Shown: positions 17,352-29,121 of the stretch, piece by piece | Layout: each line of letters starts with the position of its first letter | How positions within the stretch are numbered: the stretch's first letter is position 1 | Origin: Pseudomonas asuensis | GTDB taxonomy: Bacteria; Pseudomonadota; Gammaproteobacteria; Pseudomonadales; Pseudomonadaceae | Length of the DNA: 64,000 nucleotides | NCBI RefSeq assembly: GCF_014646755.1 | Contig: NZ_BMNW01000005.1 | Coordinates: 124,001 to 188,000, forward strand | Direction: 5' to 3' | Notes under the pieces: model-generated | Told to the model about the DNA's origin: nothing | Seen by the model: only the letters and a program-made list of their open reading frames with translations | Database searches by the model: none | Translations under genes and position numbers: made by a program

Positions 17352-19445
17352 ATGTGCTCTGCCAATACCACTTCTTCCAACGACCAAAACACTGAGCGTG
17401 ACCAGCTGTGCGTGAACACCATACGCACCCTCTCCATGGACGCCGTGCAAAAGGCCAACTCGGGTCACCCAGGCACGCCCATGGCGCTGGCACCCGTGGC
17501 CTATACCTTGTGGAGCAAGTACCTGCGCTATCACCCTGAGCATCCGGACTGGCCCAACCGTGACCGGTTCGTCCTGTCGGTCGGCCATGCCTCGATGCTC
17601 CTGTATTCGCTGCTGCACCTGGCAGGCGTCACCGAGATCGATGAGCATGGCAAGCCCTCCGGTAATCCGGCGGTCAGCCTGGACGACATCAAACAATTCC
17701 GGCAGATGGACTCCAAGACCCCTGGCCATCCTGAGTACCGGATGACAACCGGCATAGAAACGACTACCGGCCCGCTTGGCCAAGGCTGTGCAAACAGTGT
17801 GGGCATGGCAATGGCCCAGCGATGGCTAGGACAACGCTTCAACCGTGACGGCGCCACCCTCTTCGATTACAACGTTTATGTGTTGTGTGGCGATGGCGAC
17901 ATGATGGAGGGCATTAGTGGCGAAGCGGCTTCCATAGCCGGGCACCTGAAGCTGTCCAACCTGTGCTGGATCTACGACAACAACACCATCAGTATCGAAG
18001 GCCACACAGACCTGACGTTCAGCGAGGACGTAGGTACGCGCTTCAAGGGTTACGGCTGGAACGTGGTGCATGTCAAGGATGCCAACGACGCCCTGACCTT
18101 TGGTCAGGCGATCGAGTACTTCCAGGCCCATGACGATGCGCCAACCCTCATCATCGTCGACAGCATCATTGGTTATGGTGCGCCCAACAAGCACAACACC
18201 GCAGCTGCCCACGGCGAGCCCTTGGGCGCTGACGAAATCCGTCTCGCCAAGAAATCCTACGGCTGGCCCGAAGATGCCGACTTCCTAGTGCCGGATGAGG
18301 CCCGTACCTGGCTGCGCGACCAGATGGTTGAACGCGGACAGAGTCAGTTCGAGCAATGGCAAGCAGCGCTGAAAACCCTTGAACAGCAGGAGCCCACTCT
18401 TGTAGATGAGCTTAACCGCATGCGCGCCGGCCAAATGCCTGAGGGCTGGATGGATGCATTGCCTGAGTTCGAAGCCAATGCCAAAGGTGTTGCCACCCGC
18501 GAGTCCGGTGGTAAAGCATTGAATGCCTTCGCCAGTAAAGTCCCATGGCTGATTGGCGGCTCGGCAGACCTGGCACCATCTACCAAAACCAAGCTGACCT
18601 TTGAGGGCGCTGGCAGCTTCTCGGCGCAAAACCCGGGCGGCCGCAACCTCCATTACGGGGTACGCGAGCATGCCATGGGCGCTATCGCCAACGGCCTCGC
18701 ACTCTGCTACCTGCGTTCCTTTACTGCGACCTTCCTGGTATTCAGCGACTATATGAAGCCGCCGATTCGCCTGGCCTCGATCATGGAGCTGCCTGTAGTG
18801 TTCGTCTTTACCCACGATTCCATCGGCGTCGGGGAAGATGGTCCTACTCACCAACCTATCGAGCAACTGACTCAACTGCGTGCTACACCCGGTCTTCTGA
18901 CCCTGCGTCCCGGTGACGCCAATGAAGCGGTTCAGGCGTGGAAGGTTGCGCTTGAGCAGACCAATCGCCCCTCCTGCATCGTACTCTCACGTCAGCCCAT
19001 GCCAACGCTTGATCGCACCCGCTATGCCTCGGCCGAAGGCACCGCGCGCGGTGCATACGTTGTCGCTGACGCAGAGAACGGCAAGCCCGATGTCATCATC
19101 ATGGGTACCGGCAGCGAAGTGGGCTTGTGTGTCGAGGCCTATGAGCAGCTCAAGGCCAGCGGTATTGCCGCTCGCGTAGTCTCTATGCCGTGCTGGGAGC
19201 TATTTGAGCAGCAGGATGAAGCCTACAAAGAAAGCGTACTACCTGATGACGTAACCGGCCGGGTTGCTGTCGAGCAGGCAGGCCCGATGGGTTGGGAACG
19301 TTACGTAGGCCGCAAAGGCGCCATGGTTGTCATGAACAGCTTTGGTGCTTCCGCGCCTATCGGTAAGCTGCAGGCGAAATACGGCTTTACTGTAGAAAAT
19401 GTTGTCAAACTGGCTACCGAACAGGCAAAAGCCGGGAGGTCATAA
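17352..19445 (+). CDS. tkt: Transketolase
   Basis: A thiamine-diphosphate enzyme moving two-carbon units between ketose and aldose phosphates in the non-oxidative pentose phosphate pathway. It has 697 residues. Visible: the N-terminal NSGHPGTPMALAPVAYTLW block, the ThDP/metal motif GDGDMMEGISGEA...NLCWIYDNN, GYGAPNKHNTAAAHGEPLG, and the C-terminal FTHDSIGVGEDGPTHQPIEQL. The start at 17352 has GAGGA nine bases upstream. It differs in its N-terminal block from the standard Pseudomonas TktA as I remember it (NSGHPGAPMGMADIAEVLW), so it may be a second transketolase of different ancestry. Its TAA overlaps the next ATG by one base, indicating translational coupling. Confidence 0.95.
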   Translation: MCSANTTSSNDQNTERDQLCVNTIRTLSMDAVQKANSGHPGTPMALAPVAYTLWSKYLRYHPEHPDWPNRDRFVLSVGHASMLLYSLLHLAGVTEIDEHGKPSGNPAVSLDDIKQFRQMDSKTPGHPEYRMTTGIETTTGPLGQGCANSVGMAMAQRWLGQRFNRDGATLFDYNVYVLCGDGDMMEGISGEAASIAGHLKLSNLCWIYDNNTISIEGHTDLTFSEDVGTRFKGYGWNVVHVKDANDALTFGQAIEYFQAHDDAPTLIIVDSIIGYGAPNKHNTAAAHGEPLGADEIRLAKKSYGWPEDADFLVPDEARTWLRDQMVERGQSQFEQWQAALKTLEQQEPTLVDELNRMRAGQMPEGWMDALPEFEANAKGVATRESGGKALNAFASKVPWLIGGSADLAPSTKTKLTFEGAGSFSAQNPGGRNLHYGVREHAMGAIANGLALCYLRSFTATFLVFSDYMKPPIRLASIMELPVVFVFTHDSIGVGEDGPTHQPIEQLTQLRATPGLLTLRPGDANEAVQAWKVALEQTNRPSCIVLSRQPMPTLDRTRYASAEGTARGAYVVADAENGKPDVIIMGTGSEVGLCVEAYEQLKASGIAARVVSMPCWELFEQQDEAYKESVLPDDVTGRVAVEQAGPMGWERYVGRKGAMVVMNSFGASAPIGKLQAKYGFTVENVVKLATEQAKAGRS

Positions 19446-22267
19446 TGAGCAGCCTCTTGCGTGAGTTGGGCGTAGCCGGTCAGGCCGTCTGGCTGGACTT
19501 TGTCAGCCGGGAGTTTCTACGCAAGGGTGAGCTGCAAACGCTCATCGAGCGGGATGGCCTGACCGGCGTTACGTCCAACCCGTCGATTTTTGAGAAGGCC
19601 ATGGGGCATGGTACGGATTACGATGCCTCATTGGAGCGTTTTCTCAACCGGGCCGATGCCTCACCGGTCGATGTCTATGAGTACCTTGCCGTTGAAGACA
19701 TCCAGCAGGCTGCCGACATCCTTCGGCCTGTCTATGACCGTTTAAACGGCAGGGACGGCTACGTCAGCCTGGAGGTGTCGCCTTATCTGGCTATGGATAC
19801 TGAAGCCACCCTGATAGAGGCACGCCGGCTCTGGAAGGCTGTCGATCGACCGAATCTGATGGTCAAGGTACCCGGTACCGAGGCGGGCGCCGCAGCCATC
19901 CAGCAGCTGATTGCCGAAGGCATCAACGTTAACGTGACACTGCTGTTTTCCCGCGAGTCTTATCGCGCAGTAGCCGAAGCCTACATGGCTGGGCTGGAGG
20001 CGCGTGCTCAGGCGGGAGAAGACATCAGCCGCATTGCCAGCGTTGCCAGCTTTTTCATCAGCCGGATCGATTCGGAAATCGAAAAGAAGATCGATGAAAA
20101 GCTAAAAGCTGGTGGCGATGAAGCCACACTCAAATCGCTCAAGGGTCGTGTAGCCATTGCCAATGCCAAACTGGCCTATGCCGACTATCAGACCATGATG
20201 GCCAGCGAGCGTTGGCAAGCCTTGGCAGCTAAAGGCGCTCAACCCCAACGACTGCTGTGGGCCTCTACCGGCACCAAGAATCCAGAGTATCCCGACACGC
20301 TGTATGTTGATGAATTGATCGGACCCGACACTGTAAATACCATGCCACCCAAGACCATGGATGCCTTCCGTGATCATGGCACCGTCAGGGAAACGATTAC
20401 TCAGGGTCTGGATGAGGCTCGAGCCACGCTTGAAGCCGTCGAGCGCCTTGGGTTGGATTTACCAGGAGTGACGGCAGATCTGGTAACGGCAGGTGCCAAA
20501 CTCTTCTCCGATGCAGCCGATGACCTGCTTGGCGCTGTTGGAGGTAAACGCCTCAAGCTGCTCGCAGGCAAGCTCAACCAGGCGGCATTCAGCTTGCCAG
20601 ATGACCTGTCTCAGGCAGTCGAGCAACAGCTGGAGGTAGCTCGCCGCGAAGGCTGGTCGCGTCGCCTGTGGGAAGTGGATGCCTCACTTTGGACCAACCA
20701 GGACGAAGCCAAATGGGGCGGCTGGTTGAAAGTAGCCACCGAACCTCATATCAATACCTCCGCCCTGGTGATTCTGGAACAATCGCTCAAGGCAGAGGGT
20801 TACACCACTGCCGTACTGCTGGGTATGGGCGGTTCAAGCCTTGGGCCGGAGGTACTGGCAAAGACCTTGGGCACTACGCCGGAAGGCCTGCGCTTGCACG
20901 TACTGGACTCTACTGACCCAGCTCAGATAGCGGCCGTTGAACACTCTATTGACTACGCCTGTACGGTCTTTCTGGTTTCCAGTAAATCTGGTTCGACTCT
21001 GGAACCTGAGATTCTCAGCACTTATTTCTTCGATGCCGCCTGCAAGGCAGTCGGCCGTGAGCAGGCCGGTCATAATTTCATCGCAGTTACTGACCCAGGC
21101 TCAAAACTCGAAAGCAGCGCCAAGGCACAGGGTTACCGCACCCTGTTCTATGGTGATCCGACTATCGGAGGACGTTATTCGGTACTGTCTGCCTTTGGTC
21201 TCGTGCCCCTGAGCCTGCTTGGACACGATGTGGACAGCGTGTTTGAGATTAACAGGCCAATGGTATTGGCGTGTGGGCCTAGCGCTCCCCCATCAATCAA
21301 CCCAGGCGTATACCTTGGGGTGGTCATGGGTGAAGCCGTCAAGGCCGGGCGAGACAAACTGACGCTGTTCGCCTCCCCCCAGGTTGCCAGTATTGGTGCC
21401 TGGCTTGAGCAGTTGCTGGCCGAGTCCACAGGTAAACAAGGCAAGGGCATTATCCCGGTCGATCTGGAACCCCCGACCGATCCGTCTCACTACGGGGATG
21501 ATCGCTTATTCGTTTATCTGAGAGCCGATAATGATGGCAGCGAATTGGATGCCCAAGTCGATGCTCTTGAAAAAGCCGGACACCCGGTTGTCCGAATAAA
21601 CCTGATGCGGCCTGACCTCATCGGTCAAGAATTCTTCCGCTGGGAGGTAGCCACTGCCATGGCAGGTGCTGTAATAGGCATCAATCCTTTCGACCAGCCT
21701 GATGTCGAAGCCAGCAAGATCAAGACACGCGAGCTGACCGATGAGTACGAGAAAACCGGTCAGCTCTCAAGTGAAACGCCCTTTTTCACCGATGGCGAGC
21801 TGGCTTTTTACAGCAACGCCCCCTTGGAGGGAGATTCGGCCGAACAGGTGCTTAAAGAACACTTTACCCGGCTTAACCCTGGAGATTACGCAGCTATCCT
21901 TGCGTACATTGAGCGTAACGGTGCCCATGAAGCCCTGTTGACTCGGCTGCGCACCCTGTTACGAGATCGCTACCGTGTCGCCACGGTTGGCGGCTTTGGA
22001 CCACGTTTCCTACACTCCACTGGCCAGGCCTACAAAGGTGGGCCAAACAGCGGGGTTTTCCTACAGATCACTGCAGAACCACAGCAGGATCTGGCCATCC
22101 CCGGACGCAAGGTAAGCTTTGGCATTGTTGAAGCTGCCCAGGCTCAAGGGGACCTTTCCGTGCTCGCCGAGCGAGGTCGTCGACATTTACGTATCCACAT
22201 TCAGCACGGCAATAGCGAAGCGGGGCTGCAACGTATCGTACAATTAGTCGAGGCGGCTATCGCCTGA
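19445..22267 (+). CDS. Bifunctional transaldolase / glucose-6-phosphate isomerase
   Basis: A natural fusion of 940 residues. Residues ~1-365 are a transaldolase of the TalB-like, short-linker class, with GVTSNPSIF and the Schiff-base lysine at 141 in [12 protein letters not shown]. Residues ~375-940 are a glucose-6-phosphate isomerase, with [27 protein letters not shown] and the SIS-type phosphate-binding loops. The C-terminal end ([19 protein letters not shown]) is intact. No frameshift or internal stop occurs at the linker, so the fusion is real. It would turn sedoheptulose 7-phosphate plus glyceraldehyde 3-phosphate into fructose 6-phosphate and then glucose 6-phosphate in one protein. Fusions of this kind are known, for example in Gluconobacter. 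Confidence 0.95.
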   Translation: MSSLLRELGVAGQAVWLDFVSREFLRKGELQTLIERDGLTGVTSNPSIFEKAMGHGTDYDASLERFLNRADASPVDVYEYLAVEDIQQAADILRPVYDRLNGRDGYVSLEVSPYLAMDTEATLIEARRLWKAVDRPNLMVKVPGTEAGAAAIQQLIAEGINVNVTLLFSRESYRAVAEAYMAGLEARAQAGEDISRIASVASFFISRIDSEIEKKIDEKLKAGGDEATLKSLKGRVAIANAKLAYADYQTMMASERWQALAAKGAQPQRLLWASTGTKNPEYPDTLYVDELIGPDTVNTMPPKTMDAFRDHGTVRETITQGLDEARATLEAVERLGLDLPGVTADLVTAGAKLFSDAADDLLGAVGGKRLKLLAGKLNQAAFSLPDDLSQAVEQQLEVARREGWSRRLWEVDASLWTNQDEAKWGGWLKVATEPHINTSALVILEQSLKAEGYTTAVLLGMGGSSLGPEVLAKTLGTTPEGLRLHVLDSTDPAQIAAVEHSIDYACTVFLVSSKSGSTLEPEILSTYFFDAACKAVGREQAGHNFIAVTDPGSKLESSAKAQGYRTLFYGDPTIGGRYSVLSAFGLVPLSLLGHDVDSVFEINRPMVLACGPSAPPSINPGVYLGVVMGEAVKAGRDKLTLFASPQVASIGAWLEQLLAESTGKQGKGIIPVDLEPPTDPSHYGDDRLFVYLRADNDGSELDAQVDALEKAGHPVVRINLMRPDLIGQEFFRWEVATAMAGAVIGINPFDQPDVEASKIKTRELTDEYEKTGQLSSETPFFTDGELAFYSNAPLEGDSAEQVLKEHFTRLNPGDYAAILAYIERNGAHEALLTRLRTLLRDRYRVATVGGFGPRFLHSTGQAYKGGPNSGVFLQITAEPQQDLAIPGRKVSFGIVEAAQAQGDLSVLAERGRRHLRIHIQHGNSEAGLQRIVQLVEAAIA

Positions 22268-22292
22268 CGTAAAAGCTCGTGGAGGCAACAAC

Positions 22293-23270
22293 ATGCAACT
22301 TGGCATTATCGGACTAGGCCGGATGGGCGGAAACATTGCCCGCAGGCTGATGAAAAACGGGCATGAGGTCTTCGCATATGACCACAGCGCCGACTCCATC
22401 GAGACGCTGGCCAAAGAAGGCGCTAAAGCAACAACAGGTCTTGAGGACATGATCCAGCAAATGGCTAAGCCACGTGCCTTATGGGTCATGCTGCCGGCGG
22501 GTGACCCAACCGAACAGACTATTGAAACCCTGGGCCAGATGCTGGAGCCGGGCGATACCATCATTGATGGCGGCAATACCTATTACAAGGATGACCTGCG
22601 CCGCGCCAAGGCGCTGGCTGAAAAAGGTATCCACTACCTCGACGTGGGCACTTCCGGTGGCGTCTGGGGCCTTGAGCGCGGCTACTGCATGATGATTGGC
22701 GGCGACAAGGAAACCGTAGATCGTTTGGATCCCATTTTCGACACCCTGGCCCCTGGCTATGGCAACATCGAGCGCACCCGTGGCCGCAATGCCCCGGACG
22801 AGCGTGCCGAACGTGGCTATATTCATGCAGGCCCGGCTGGCTCGGGTCACTTCGTGAAGATGATTCACAACGGTATTGAATACGGCATGATGCAGGCGTA
22901 CGCCGAGGGCTTCGACATCCTCAAGATGCGCGGCTCCGGAAATGTACCGGAAGAAGAACGCCTGCAGCTGGATTTGGCAGACATCGCTGAAGTATGGCGC
23001 CGCGGCAGTGTCGTTTCCTCCTGGCTTCTGGACCTGACCGCTCAGGCACTAGCTCAGGACGTGGAGCTGGAGAAATTCAGCGGGTTTGTATCTGACAGTG
23101 GCGAAGGTCGCTGGACCATTGAGGCAGCCATCGAGGAATCTGTGCCCGCCCCAGTACTGACGTCCGCACTGTATGCCCGTTTCCGCTCACGCCAGAAGGC
23201 GACTTATGGCGACAAGCTTCTGTCGGCCATGCGCTTCGGCTTTGGCGGGCATGTAGAAATCCCGCAGTAA
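22293..23270 (+). CDS. gnd: 6-phosphogluconate dehydrogenase, short decarboxylating type
   Basis: The enzyme oxidises and decarboxylates 6-phosphogluconate to ribulose 5-phosphate. At 325 residues it belongs to the short class, not the ~470-residue NADP enzyme. The Rossmann motif [13 protein letters not shown] is followed by AYDHS. The aspartate at the end of strand two, in place of the NRT of NADP enzymes, suggests NAD use. Other blocks are [32 protein letters not shown] and [21 protein letters not shown] with the catalytic lysine. GTGGAGG 11 bases before the ATG is the ribosome site. It follows the fusion gene by 25 bases. No zwf or pgl gene is in the window. Confidence 0.93.
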   Translation: MQLGIIGLGRMGGNIARRLMKNGHEVFAYDHSADSIETLAKEGAKATTGLEDMIQQMAKPRALWVMLPAGDPTEQTIETLGQMLEPGDTIIDGGNTYYKDDLRRAKALAEKGIHYLDVGTSGGVWGLERGYCMMIGGDKETVDRLDPIFDTLAPGYGNIERTRGRNAPDERAERGYIHAGPAGSGHFVKMIHNGIEYGMMQAYAEGFDILKMRGSGNVPEEERLQLDLADIAEVWRRGSVVSSWLLDLTAQALAQDVELEKFSGFVSDSGEGRWTIEAAIEESVPAPVLTSALYARFRSRQKATYGDKLLSAMRFGFGGHVEIPQ

Positions 23271-23284
23271 CGTTTTCCGAGCAG

Positions 23285-23319
23285 GCTTGAAGGTGACGCA
23301 TCAAGGCGCGCCTTCAAGC
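23285..23319 (+). terminator. Hairpin between gnd and the HAD gene
   Basis: GCTTGAAGG/CCTTCAAGC (9-bp perfect stem, GC-rich loop) lies 15 bases past gnd. A short T-rich stretch occurs only 16 bases later, so it may slow or partly stop transcription and set the HAD gene at a lower level. Confidence 0.45.
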
Positions 23320-23359
23320 AGCCTGTCGCTCTTTTCCGAAACAGCCTGATGGAGCGATA

Positions 23360-24172
23360 ATGACGAACCATCCTTATCAACTGATGCTGTCGGATGTCGA
23401 CGGCACTCTCTTGCGTACCGATAAACAACTAAGTAAGGCCACGATACAGGCCGTACAAGAATTGCATGATGCTGGGATCGATTTTACCCTGGTCAGTAGC
23501 CGTCCCCCGCGGGCCATGCACTGGCTGATCGATGCACTCGATCTTACGCTCCCCGTGGCGGCCTTCAATGGCGGTACTCTACTCCAGCCAGACGGCACGC
23601 TTTTGCAGACACACCGTCTGCCACGCGATGCAGTGGACAGCGTATTCGAGAAGCTCAAGGATGAAGACCTGGATATCTGGCTCTTTGCTGATGATGAATG
23701 GATCGTTACCAATCCAGACAATCATTACATAAGTCATGAGAAAAAAGCGCTGGGTTACGATCCGCTAATCGTTGAGCATTTTGACGACTACCTTAACCGA
23801 GTCGACAAACTGGTAGTGGTCAGTAGAAATCACGATCGCCTCGCCAGTTTGCAACCGGAGCTGGACCAGAGATTAGGACAAAAAGCACACACTGTGCGCT
23901 CGCAGCCCTACTACCTAGATATCACCGCCGCTCAGGCCAGCAAAGGCCATGCGCTGATTGCACTGGCTGAACAACTAGGTATCCCGCTCGCTCGCACCGT
24001 AGCCATCGGAGACGGTGAAAACGACATCTCAATGTTCAAGAAAGCCGGGCTTTCCATCGCCATGGGACAGGCAGAGGATGACGTTAAGGCTCACGCCACA
24101 CACGTAACAGCCGAAACCGACAAAGACGGTCTGGCAGAAGCCATCCACCGATTTATCCTGACGAAAGGCTGA
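23360..24172 (+). CDS. Cof-type HAD phosphatase (YidA-like)
   Basis: A 270-residue haloacid-dehalogenase phosphatase of the Cof/YidA subfamily (cap type C2B). The nucleophile and acid/base aspartates are at 12 and 14 in SDVDGTLL. Motif II is TLVSSRPP, the lysine motif is in the KGHAL segment, and motif IV is IGDGENDISMF. Such enzymes remove phosphate from sugar phosphates. Placement after the pentose-phosphate genes suggests a sugar-phosphate substrate or a detoxifying role, which is inference. A strong terminator ends the unit. Confidence 0.9.
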   Translation: MTNHPYQLMLSDVDGTLLRTDKQLSKATIQAVQELHDAGIDFTLVSSRPPRAMHWLIDALDLTLPVAAFNGGTLLQPDGTLLQTHRLPRDAVDSVFEKLKDEDLDIWLFADDEWIVTNPDNHYISHEKKALGYDPLIVEHFDDYLNRVDKLVVVSRNHDRLASLQPELDQRLGQKAHTVRSQPYYLDITAAQASKGHALIALAEQLGIPLARTVAIGDGENDISMFKKAGLSIAMGQAEDDVKAHATHVTAETDKDGLAEAIHRFILTKG

Positions 24173-24184
24173 TCCGGCCGGTAT

Positions 24185-24213
24185 AAAAAAAGCCACCTCG
24201 CGGTGGCTTTTTT
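24185..24213. terminator. Bidirectional terminator between the HAD gene and spuH
   Basis: A run of A, then GCCACC, loop TCGC, GGTGGC, then six T. It works for both converging units. Confidence 0.9.
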
Positions 24214-24217
24214 CGTA

Positions 24218-25111
24218 TCAGCTATTGGTGGGCGGTGCTGTGAAGCGTTCAACATCACGCTCGTTGGCACTTTCCGTCACCGTTGACTCCATGGCCTCTT
24301 TAAGCCCCTCTAGCCGCTTCTTCTCGGCTCGACGTGTGAAGTACCAGGCCAGGAAGGTAAACAGCGAGACCGCTAGCAGAATCAGGCTGGCAATTGCGTT
24401 GATTTCCGGCTTCACACCCAGACGCACAGCAGAGAAAACCTCCATTGGCAAGGTAGTCGAGCCAGGGCCGGATACAAAGCTTGCAAGTACCAGATCGTCC
24501 AGCGACAGCGCAAAGGACATCATCCCACCTGCGGCCAGCGAAGGCGCAATCATTGGGATGGTGATCAACATGAACACCTTCCAGGGACGCGCGCCTAGAT
24601 CCATGGCTGCTTCTTCAATGGACAGGTCAAGCTCACGCAAACGCGCCGATACGACAACCGCTACATAAGAGGCGCAAAAGCTGGTATGGGCGATCCAGAT
24701 CGTCACCACACCGCGATCCTGCGGCCATCCAATAAGTTGAGCCATAGAGACGAACAAGAGCAGCAGCGACAGGCCGGTAATCACTTCAGGCATTACCAGC
24801 GGCGCCGTTACCAAGCCACCAAACACCGTACGGCCACGAAAGCGCGGGATACGTGTCATTACGAATGCTGCCAGAGTCCCTAGGATCACCGAGGAGATCG
24901 CCGTGTAAAAAGCGATCTCCAGCGAGCGCCCTACAGCGCCCATAAGCTGGCTATTGTTCAGGAGCCCCGCATACCAGTGCACCGACCAGCCACCCCACAC
25001 GGTTACCAGCCGCGAGGCGTTGAACGAGTAGATCACCAGAATGACCATCGGCAGGTAGATGAACAGCAAGCCCATTACTAGCATCAGGTTCGTGAACTTC
25101 AGGCCTCTCAT
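24218..25111 (-). CDS. spuH: Polyamine ABC transporter permease SpuH (PotI-like)
   Basis: A 297-residue inner-membrane permease with about six helices and the EAA loop (EEAAMDLGARPWKVFMLITIPMIAPSLAAG) that contacts the ATPase SpuF. It is the last gene of the spu import operon. Its start overlaps the spuG stop by four bases. The tail is long and charged (about 265-297). It moves putrescine or spermidine delivered by SpuD or SpuE into the cell. Confidence 0.93.
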   Translation of the reverse strand: MRGLKFTNLMLVMGLLFIYLPMVILVIYSFNASRLVTVWGGWSVHWYAGLLNNSQLMGAVGRSLEIAFYTAISSVILGTLAAFVMTRIPRFRGRTVFGGLVTAPLVMPEVITGLSLLLLFVSMAQLIGWPQDRGVVTIWIAHTSFCASYVAVVVSARLRELDLSIEEAAMDLGARPWKVFMLITIPMIAPSLAAGGMMSFALSLDDLVLASFVSGPGSTTLPMEVFSAVRLGVKPEINAIASLILLAVSLFTFLAWYFTRRAEKKRLEGLKEAMESTVTESANERDVERFTAPPTNS

Positions 25112-26280
25112 AGCTTGCCCTCCAGTTCCTTCGCCTGATTCCTGTTAAACAGGATGATAGGCACGATCAGGATAATCAGCATGACAACCGCCAAGGCCGA
25201 CGCTACGGGCCAGTCGCGGTTATTGAAGAACTCCTGCCACAGTACTCGACCAATCATGAGTGTTTCCGGCCCACCCAAGAGTTCTGGAATCACAAATTCA
25301 CCCACTGCCGGAATGAATACCAGCATGCAGCCCGCAATGATCCCATTCTTGGACAATGGCACCGTAATCCGCCAAAAGCTGGTAAAGCGGCTAGCACCAA
25401 GGTCGGAAGCGGCCTCCAGCAACGTTAGATCGTGCTTTACCAGATTGGCAAACAACGGCAGGATCATGAATGGCAGATAGGAATAAACAATCCCCAGGTA
25501 GACCGCAAAGTTCGTATTGAGCAGGCGCAGGGGTTCATGAATCACACCGATAAACATCAGGAATTCATTGATCAGGCCATTGGTAGACAGCAGTCCCATC
25601 CAGGCGTAGACCCGGATCAGAATGGCCGTCCAGGTAGGCATCATGATCAGGAGAAGCAGAACCGTCTGCACATCCTTACGCGCCCGGGCTATTGCATAAG
25701 CCATGGGATAACCCATGAACAGGCAGATCAACGTGCTGATGCCGGCAATTTTCAGCGATCCTAGATAAGCCTGCAAATACAGCGGATCTTCCGTGAACAT
25801 CAGGTAATTCCCGAAATTCAAGGCGATATCCAGCTGCTGGTCGGCATAGGTCAGCAGTTCGGTATAAGGCGGAATCGCGACGTCCGCGATGGAGAAACTG
25901 ATCTTCAGCACAATGGCGAACGGTAGCAGGAAGAACAGGATCAGCCATGAGAAAGGCCCTGCCAATACAAATCCTCGCCCTAGGCGAAGACCTGTCAAGC
26001 GTGCAATCAAAACGCTTAACAGCATGTAAATGATGAGCCCTGCAAACAGATAGGCCAAACCTTCCGTTACTTGCCAGATGGCAGTGCCTAGCGACCAAAC
26101 TACATCATGAAAGGTAAGCGTTACGTCATCGGCAGATGACGAGAACGATATTAGATTCCTAACCCACATGATAAGAACGGCCAATATCACTACACCGATC
26201 ACAGCGGCGACTTGAGCCGCCGAAGGTCGATGCAGCCAGCGCCTAGGTATCAGCGGCTTCGAGGAAGTGTTGAGACTCAT
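25108..26280 (-). CDS. spuG: Polyamine ABC transporter permease SpuG (PotH-like) with N-terminal extension
   Basis: The PotH-like permease core starts at about residue 105 (PFSWLILFFLLPFAIVLKISFS) and includes IPPYTELLTYADQQLDI, the EAA loop (LEAASDLGASRFTSFWRITVPLSKNGI) and FIPAVGEFVIPELLGGPETLMIGRVLWQEFF. It is 390 residues long against about 300-320 for E. coli PotH. The extra 80-100 residues carry two predicted membrane segments (about 23-44 and 70-95) joined by a short loop. The ATG at 26280 overlaps the spuF stop by four bases, which supports the long form as the natural start. The role of the extension is unknown. Confidence 0.93.
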   Translation of the reverse strand: MSLNTSSKPLIPRRWLHRPSAAQVAAVIGVVILAVLIMWVRNLISFSSSADDVTLTFHDVVWSLGTAIWQVTEGLAYLFAGLIIYMLLSVLIARLTGLRLGRGFVLAGPFSWLILFFLLPFAIVLKISFSIADVAIPPYTELLTYADQQLDIALNFGNYLMFTEDPLYLQAYLGSLKIAGISTLICLFMGYPMAYAIARARKDVQTVLLLLIMMPTWTAILIRVYAWMGLLSTNGLINEFLMFIGVIHEPLRLLNTNFAVYLGIVYSYLPFMILPLFANLVKHDLTLLEAASDLGASRFTSFWRITVPLSKNGIIAGCMLVFIPAVGEFVIPELLGGPETLMIGRVLWQEFFNNRDWPVASALAVVMLIILIVPIILFNRNQAKELEGKL

Positions 26281-27431
26281 GATTGCAGTACCACGCCACT
26301 GTCATCTTCCCAGTACACCACGACAGGATCGTCCCACGTCGGGCGCTTGCCCAGGCGTACGGCGTTAGCGATAAAGCACTGGACCAGTTGTCCAGACTCC
26401 AGTTTGATGTAGTACACCGAATGCCCGCCCAGGTAGGCGATGTCGTGTACCGTACCATTCAACCAGTTGTAATTCGGATGCTCATGATCATCCGGCAGAC
26501 GGCTGGCCATCAGGAGCTTTTCCGGGCGAATCGCATAAGTCACACGCTTGTCTTCAGCACGGGTACTGATACCGTGACCTACGTAGATATGCCGTTCGAA
26601 CTGAGGCGAGGCAATAATGGCGTGATCTGCATCATCCTCAATGAGTTCACCGTCGAACAAGTTCACGTTACCGATGAACTCACAAACCAGACGACTGGCT
26701 GGAGTCTCATAGATATCCATCGGGCTACCCACCTGCGCAATCCAGCCCAGGTGCATAATCGCGATGCGCTGAGCCATGGTCATGGCTTCTTCCTGGTCGT
26801 GCGTCACCATTACGCAGGTCACACCCACACGCTCGATAATCTCTACCAGCTCCAGCTGCATCTGCGAACGCAGCTTCTTGTCGAGTGCACCCATCGGTTC
26901 GTCGAGCAGTAAAAGCTTGGGTCGCTTGGCCAGCGAACGGGCCAGAGCCACCCGCTGGCGCTGGCCACCGGATAGCTGGTGCGGCTTGCGCTTGGCATAT
27001 TGAGTCATATGCACCAGCTTGAGCATCTCGGTCACGCGCTGGTTAATCTCTGCCTTGGGCAACCTGTCTTGTTTCAAGCCGAACGCAATGTTCTGCTCGA
27101 CCGTCATGTGCGGAAACAGGGCATAGGACTGGAACATCATATTGATGGGCCGATCATACGGCGGTATATCCGTGATGTCCTGTCCGTCCAGGAAGATCCG
27201 TCCCTCGGTTGGCCGCTCAAATCCCGCTAGCATACGTAGCAGCGTGGATTTACCAGAACCGGAGCCACCAAGCAGCGCAAAGATTTCGCCTTTATTGATG
27301 GTCAGCGATACATCATCAACTGCCACCGTTTCATCAAATTTCTTGGTTACCCGATCGATCTTCACCAGCACTTCTTTAGTCTGCTGAACACCGGTCACGG
27401 CTTTTTTAAAGGCACCGGAGGCTATCGCCAT
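26277..27431 (-). CDS. spuF: Polyamine ABC transporter ATPase SpuF (PotG-like)
   Basis: A 384-residue ATP-binding subunit. The Walker A motif GGSGSGKST is at about 54-62, the signature LSGGQRQR at about 153, Walker B LLLLDEPMGALD just after, and the switch histidine in [11 protein letters not shown]. The C-terminal ~120 residues form the TOBE regulatory domain (YAIRPEKLLM, VQCFIANAVRLG). It energises the SpuG/SpuH channel. About 175 bases separate it from spuE, the largest gap between the importer genes except for spuD-spuE. Confidence 0.94.
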   Translation of the reverse strand: MAIASGAFKKAVTGVQQTKEVLVKIDRVTKKFDETVAVDDVSLTINKGEIFALLGGSGSGKSTLLRMLAGFERPTEGRIFLDGQDITDIPPYDRPINMMFQSYALFPHMTVEQNIAFGLKQDRLPKAEINQRVTEMLKLVHMTQYAKRKPHQLSGGQRQRVALARSLAKRPKLLLLDEPMGALDKKLRSQMQLELVEIIERVGVTCVMVTHDQEEAMTMAQRIAIMHLGWIAQVGSPMDIYETPASRLVCEFIGNVNLFDGELIEDDADHAIIASPQFERHIYVGHGISTRAEDKRVTYAIRPEKLLMASRLPDDHEHPNYNWLNGTVHDIAYLGGHSVYYIKLESGQLVQCFIANAVRLGKRPTWDDPVVVYWEDDSGVVLQS

Positions 27432-27606
27432 TATTTACTCCCCAGGGGTCTTGAAATCCTGTCTGACAGCCATGGCATGAGGTTCTAGGGTCGGTGCGGA
27501 AAACCCCTCCGCCGTTCTTGCCCTAGCGCCGACCGTGCCTCTTTTCACCTTGTTACCAGACAGGCATGCAGCCTGGCTCACTGGCCAGACTATCGAATTT
27601 GGAACG

Positions 27607-29080
<1,474 letters not shown>

Positions 29081-29114
29081 ACAAGCCCTCCCGGCAGGTA
29101 CCGGAAGGGCTTGT
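29081..29114 (-). terminator. Hairpin after spuD
   Basis: ACAAGCCCT/AGGGCTTGT (9 bp), with an inner CCGG/CCGG pair, begins seven bases past the spuD stop. On the minus strand it is followed by TTCGG only, so it is more likely a partial terminator or 3'-end stabiliser that favours spuD mRNA over the downstream genes. Confidence 0.6.
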
Positions 29115-29121
29115 GAGTCGC

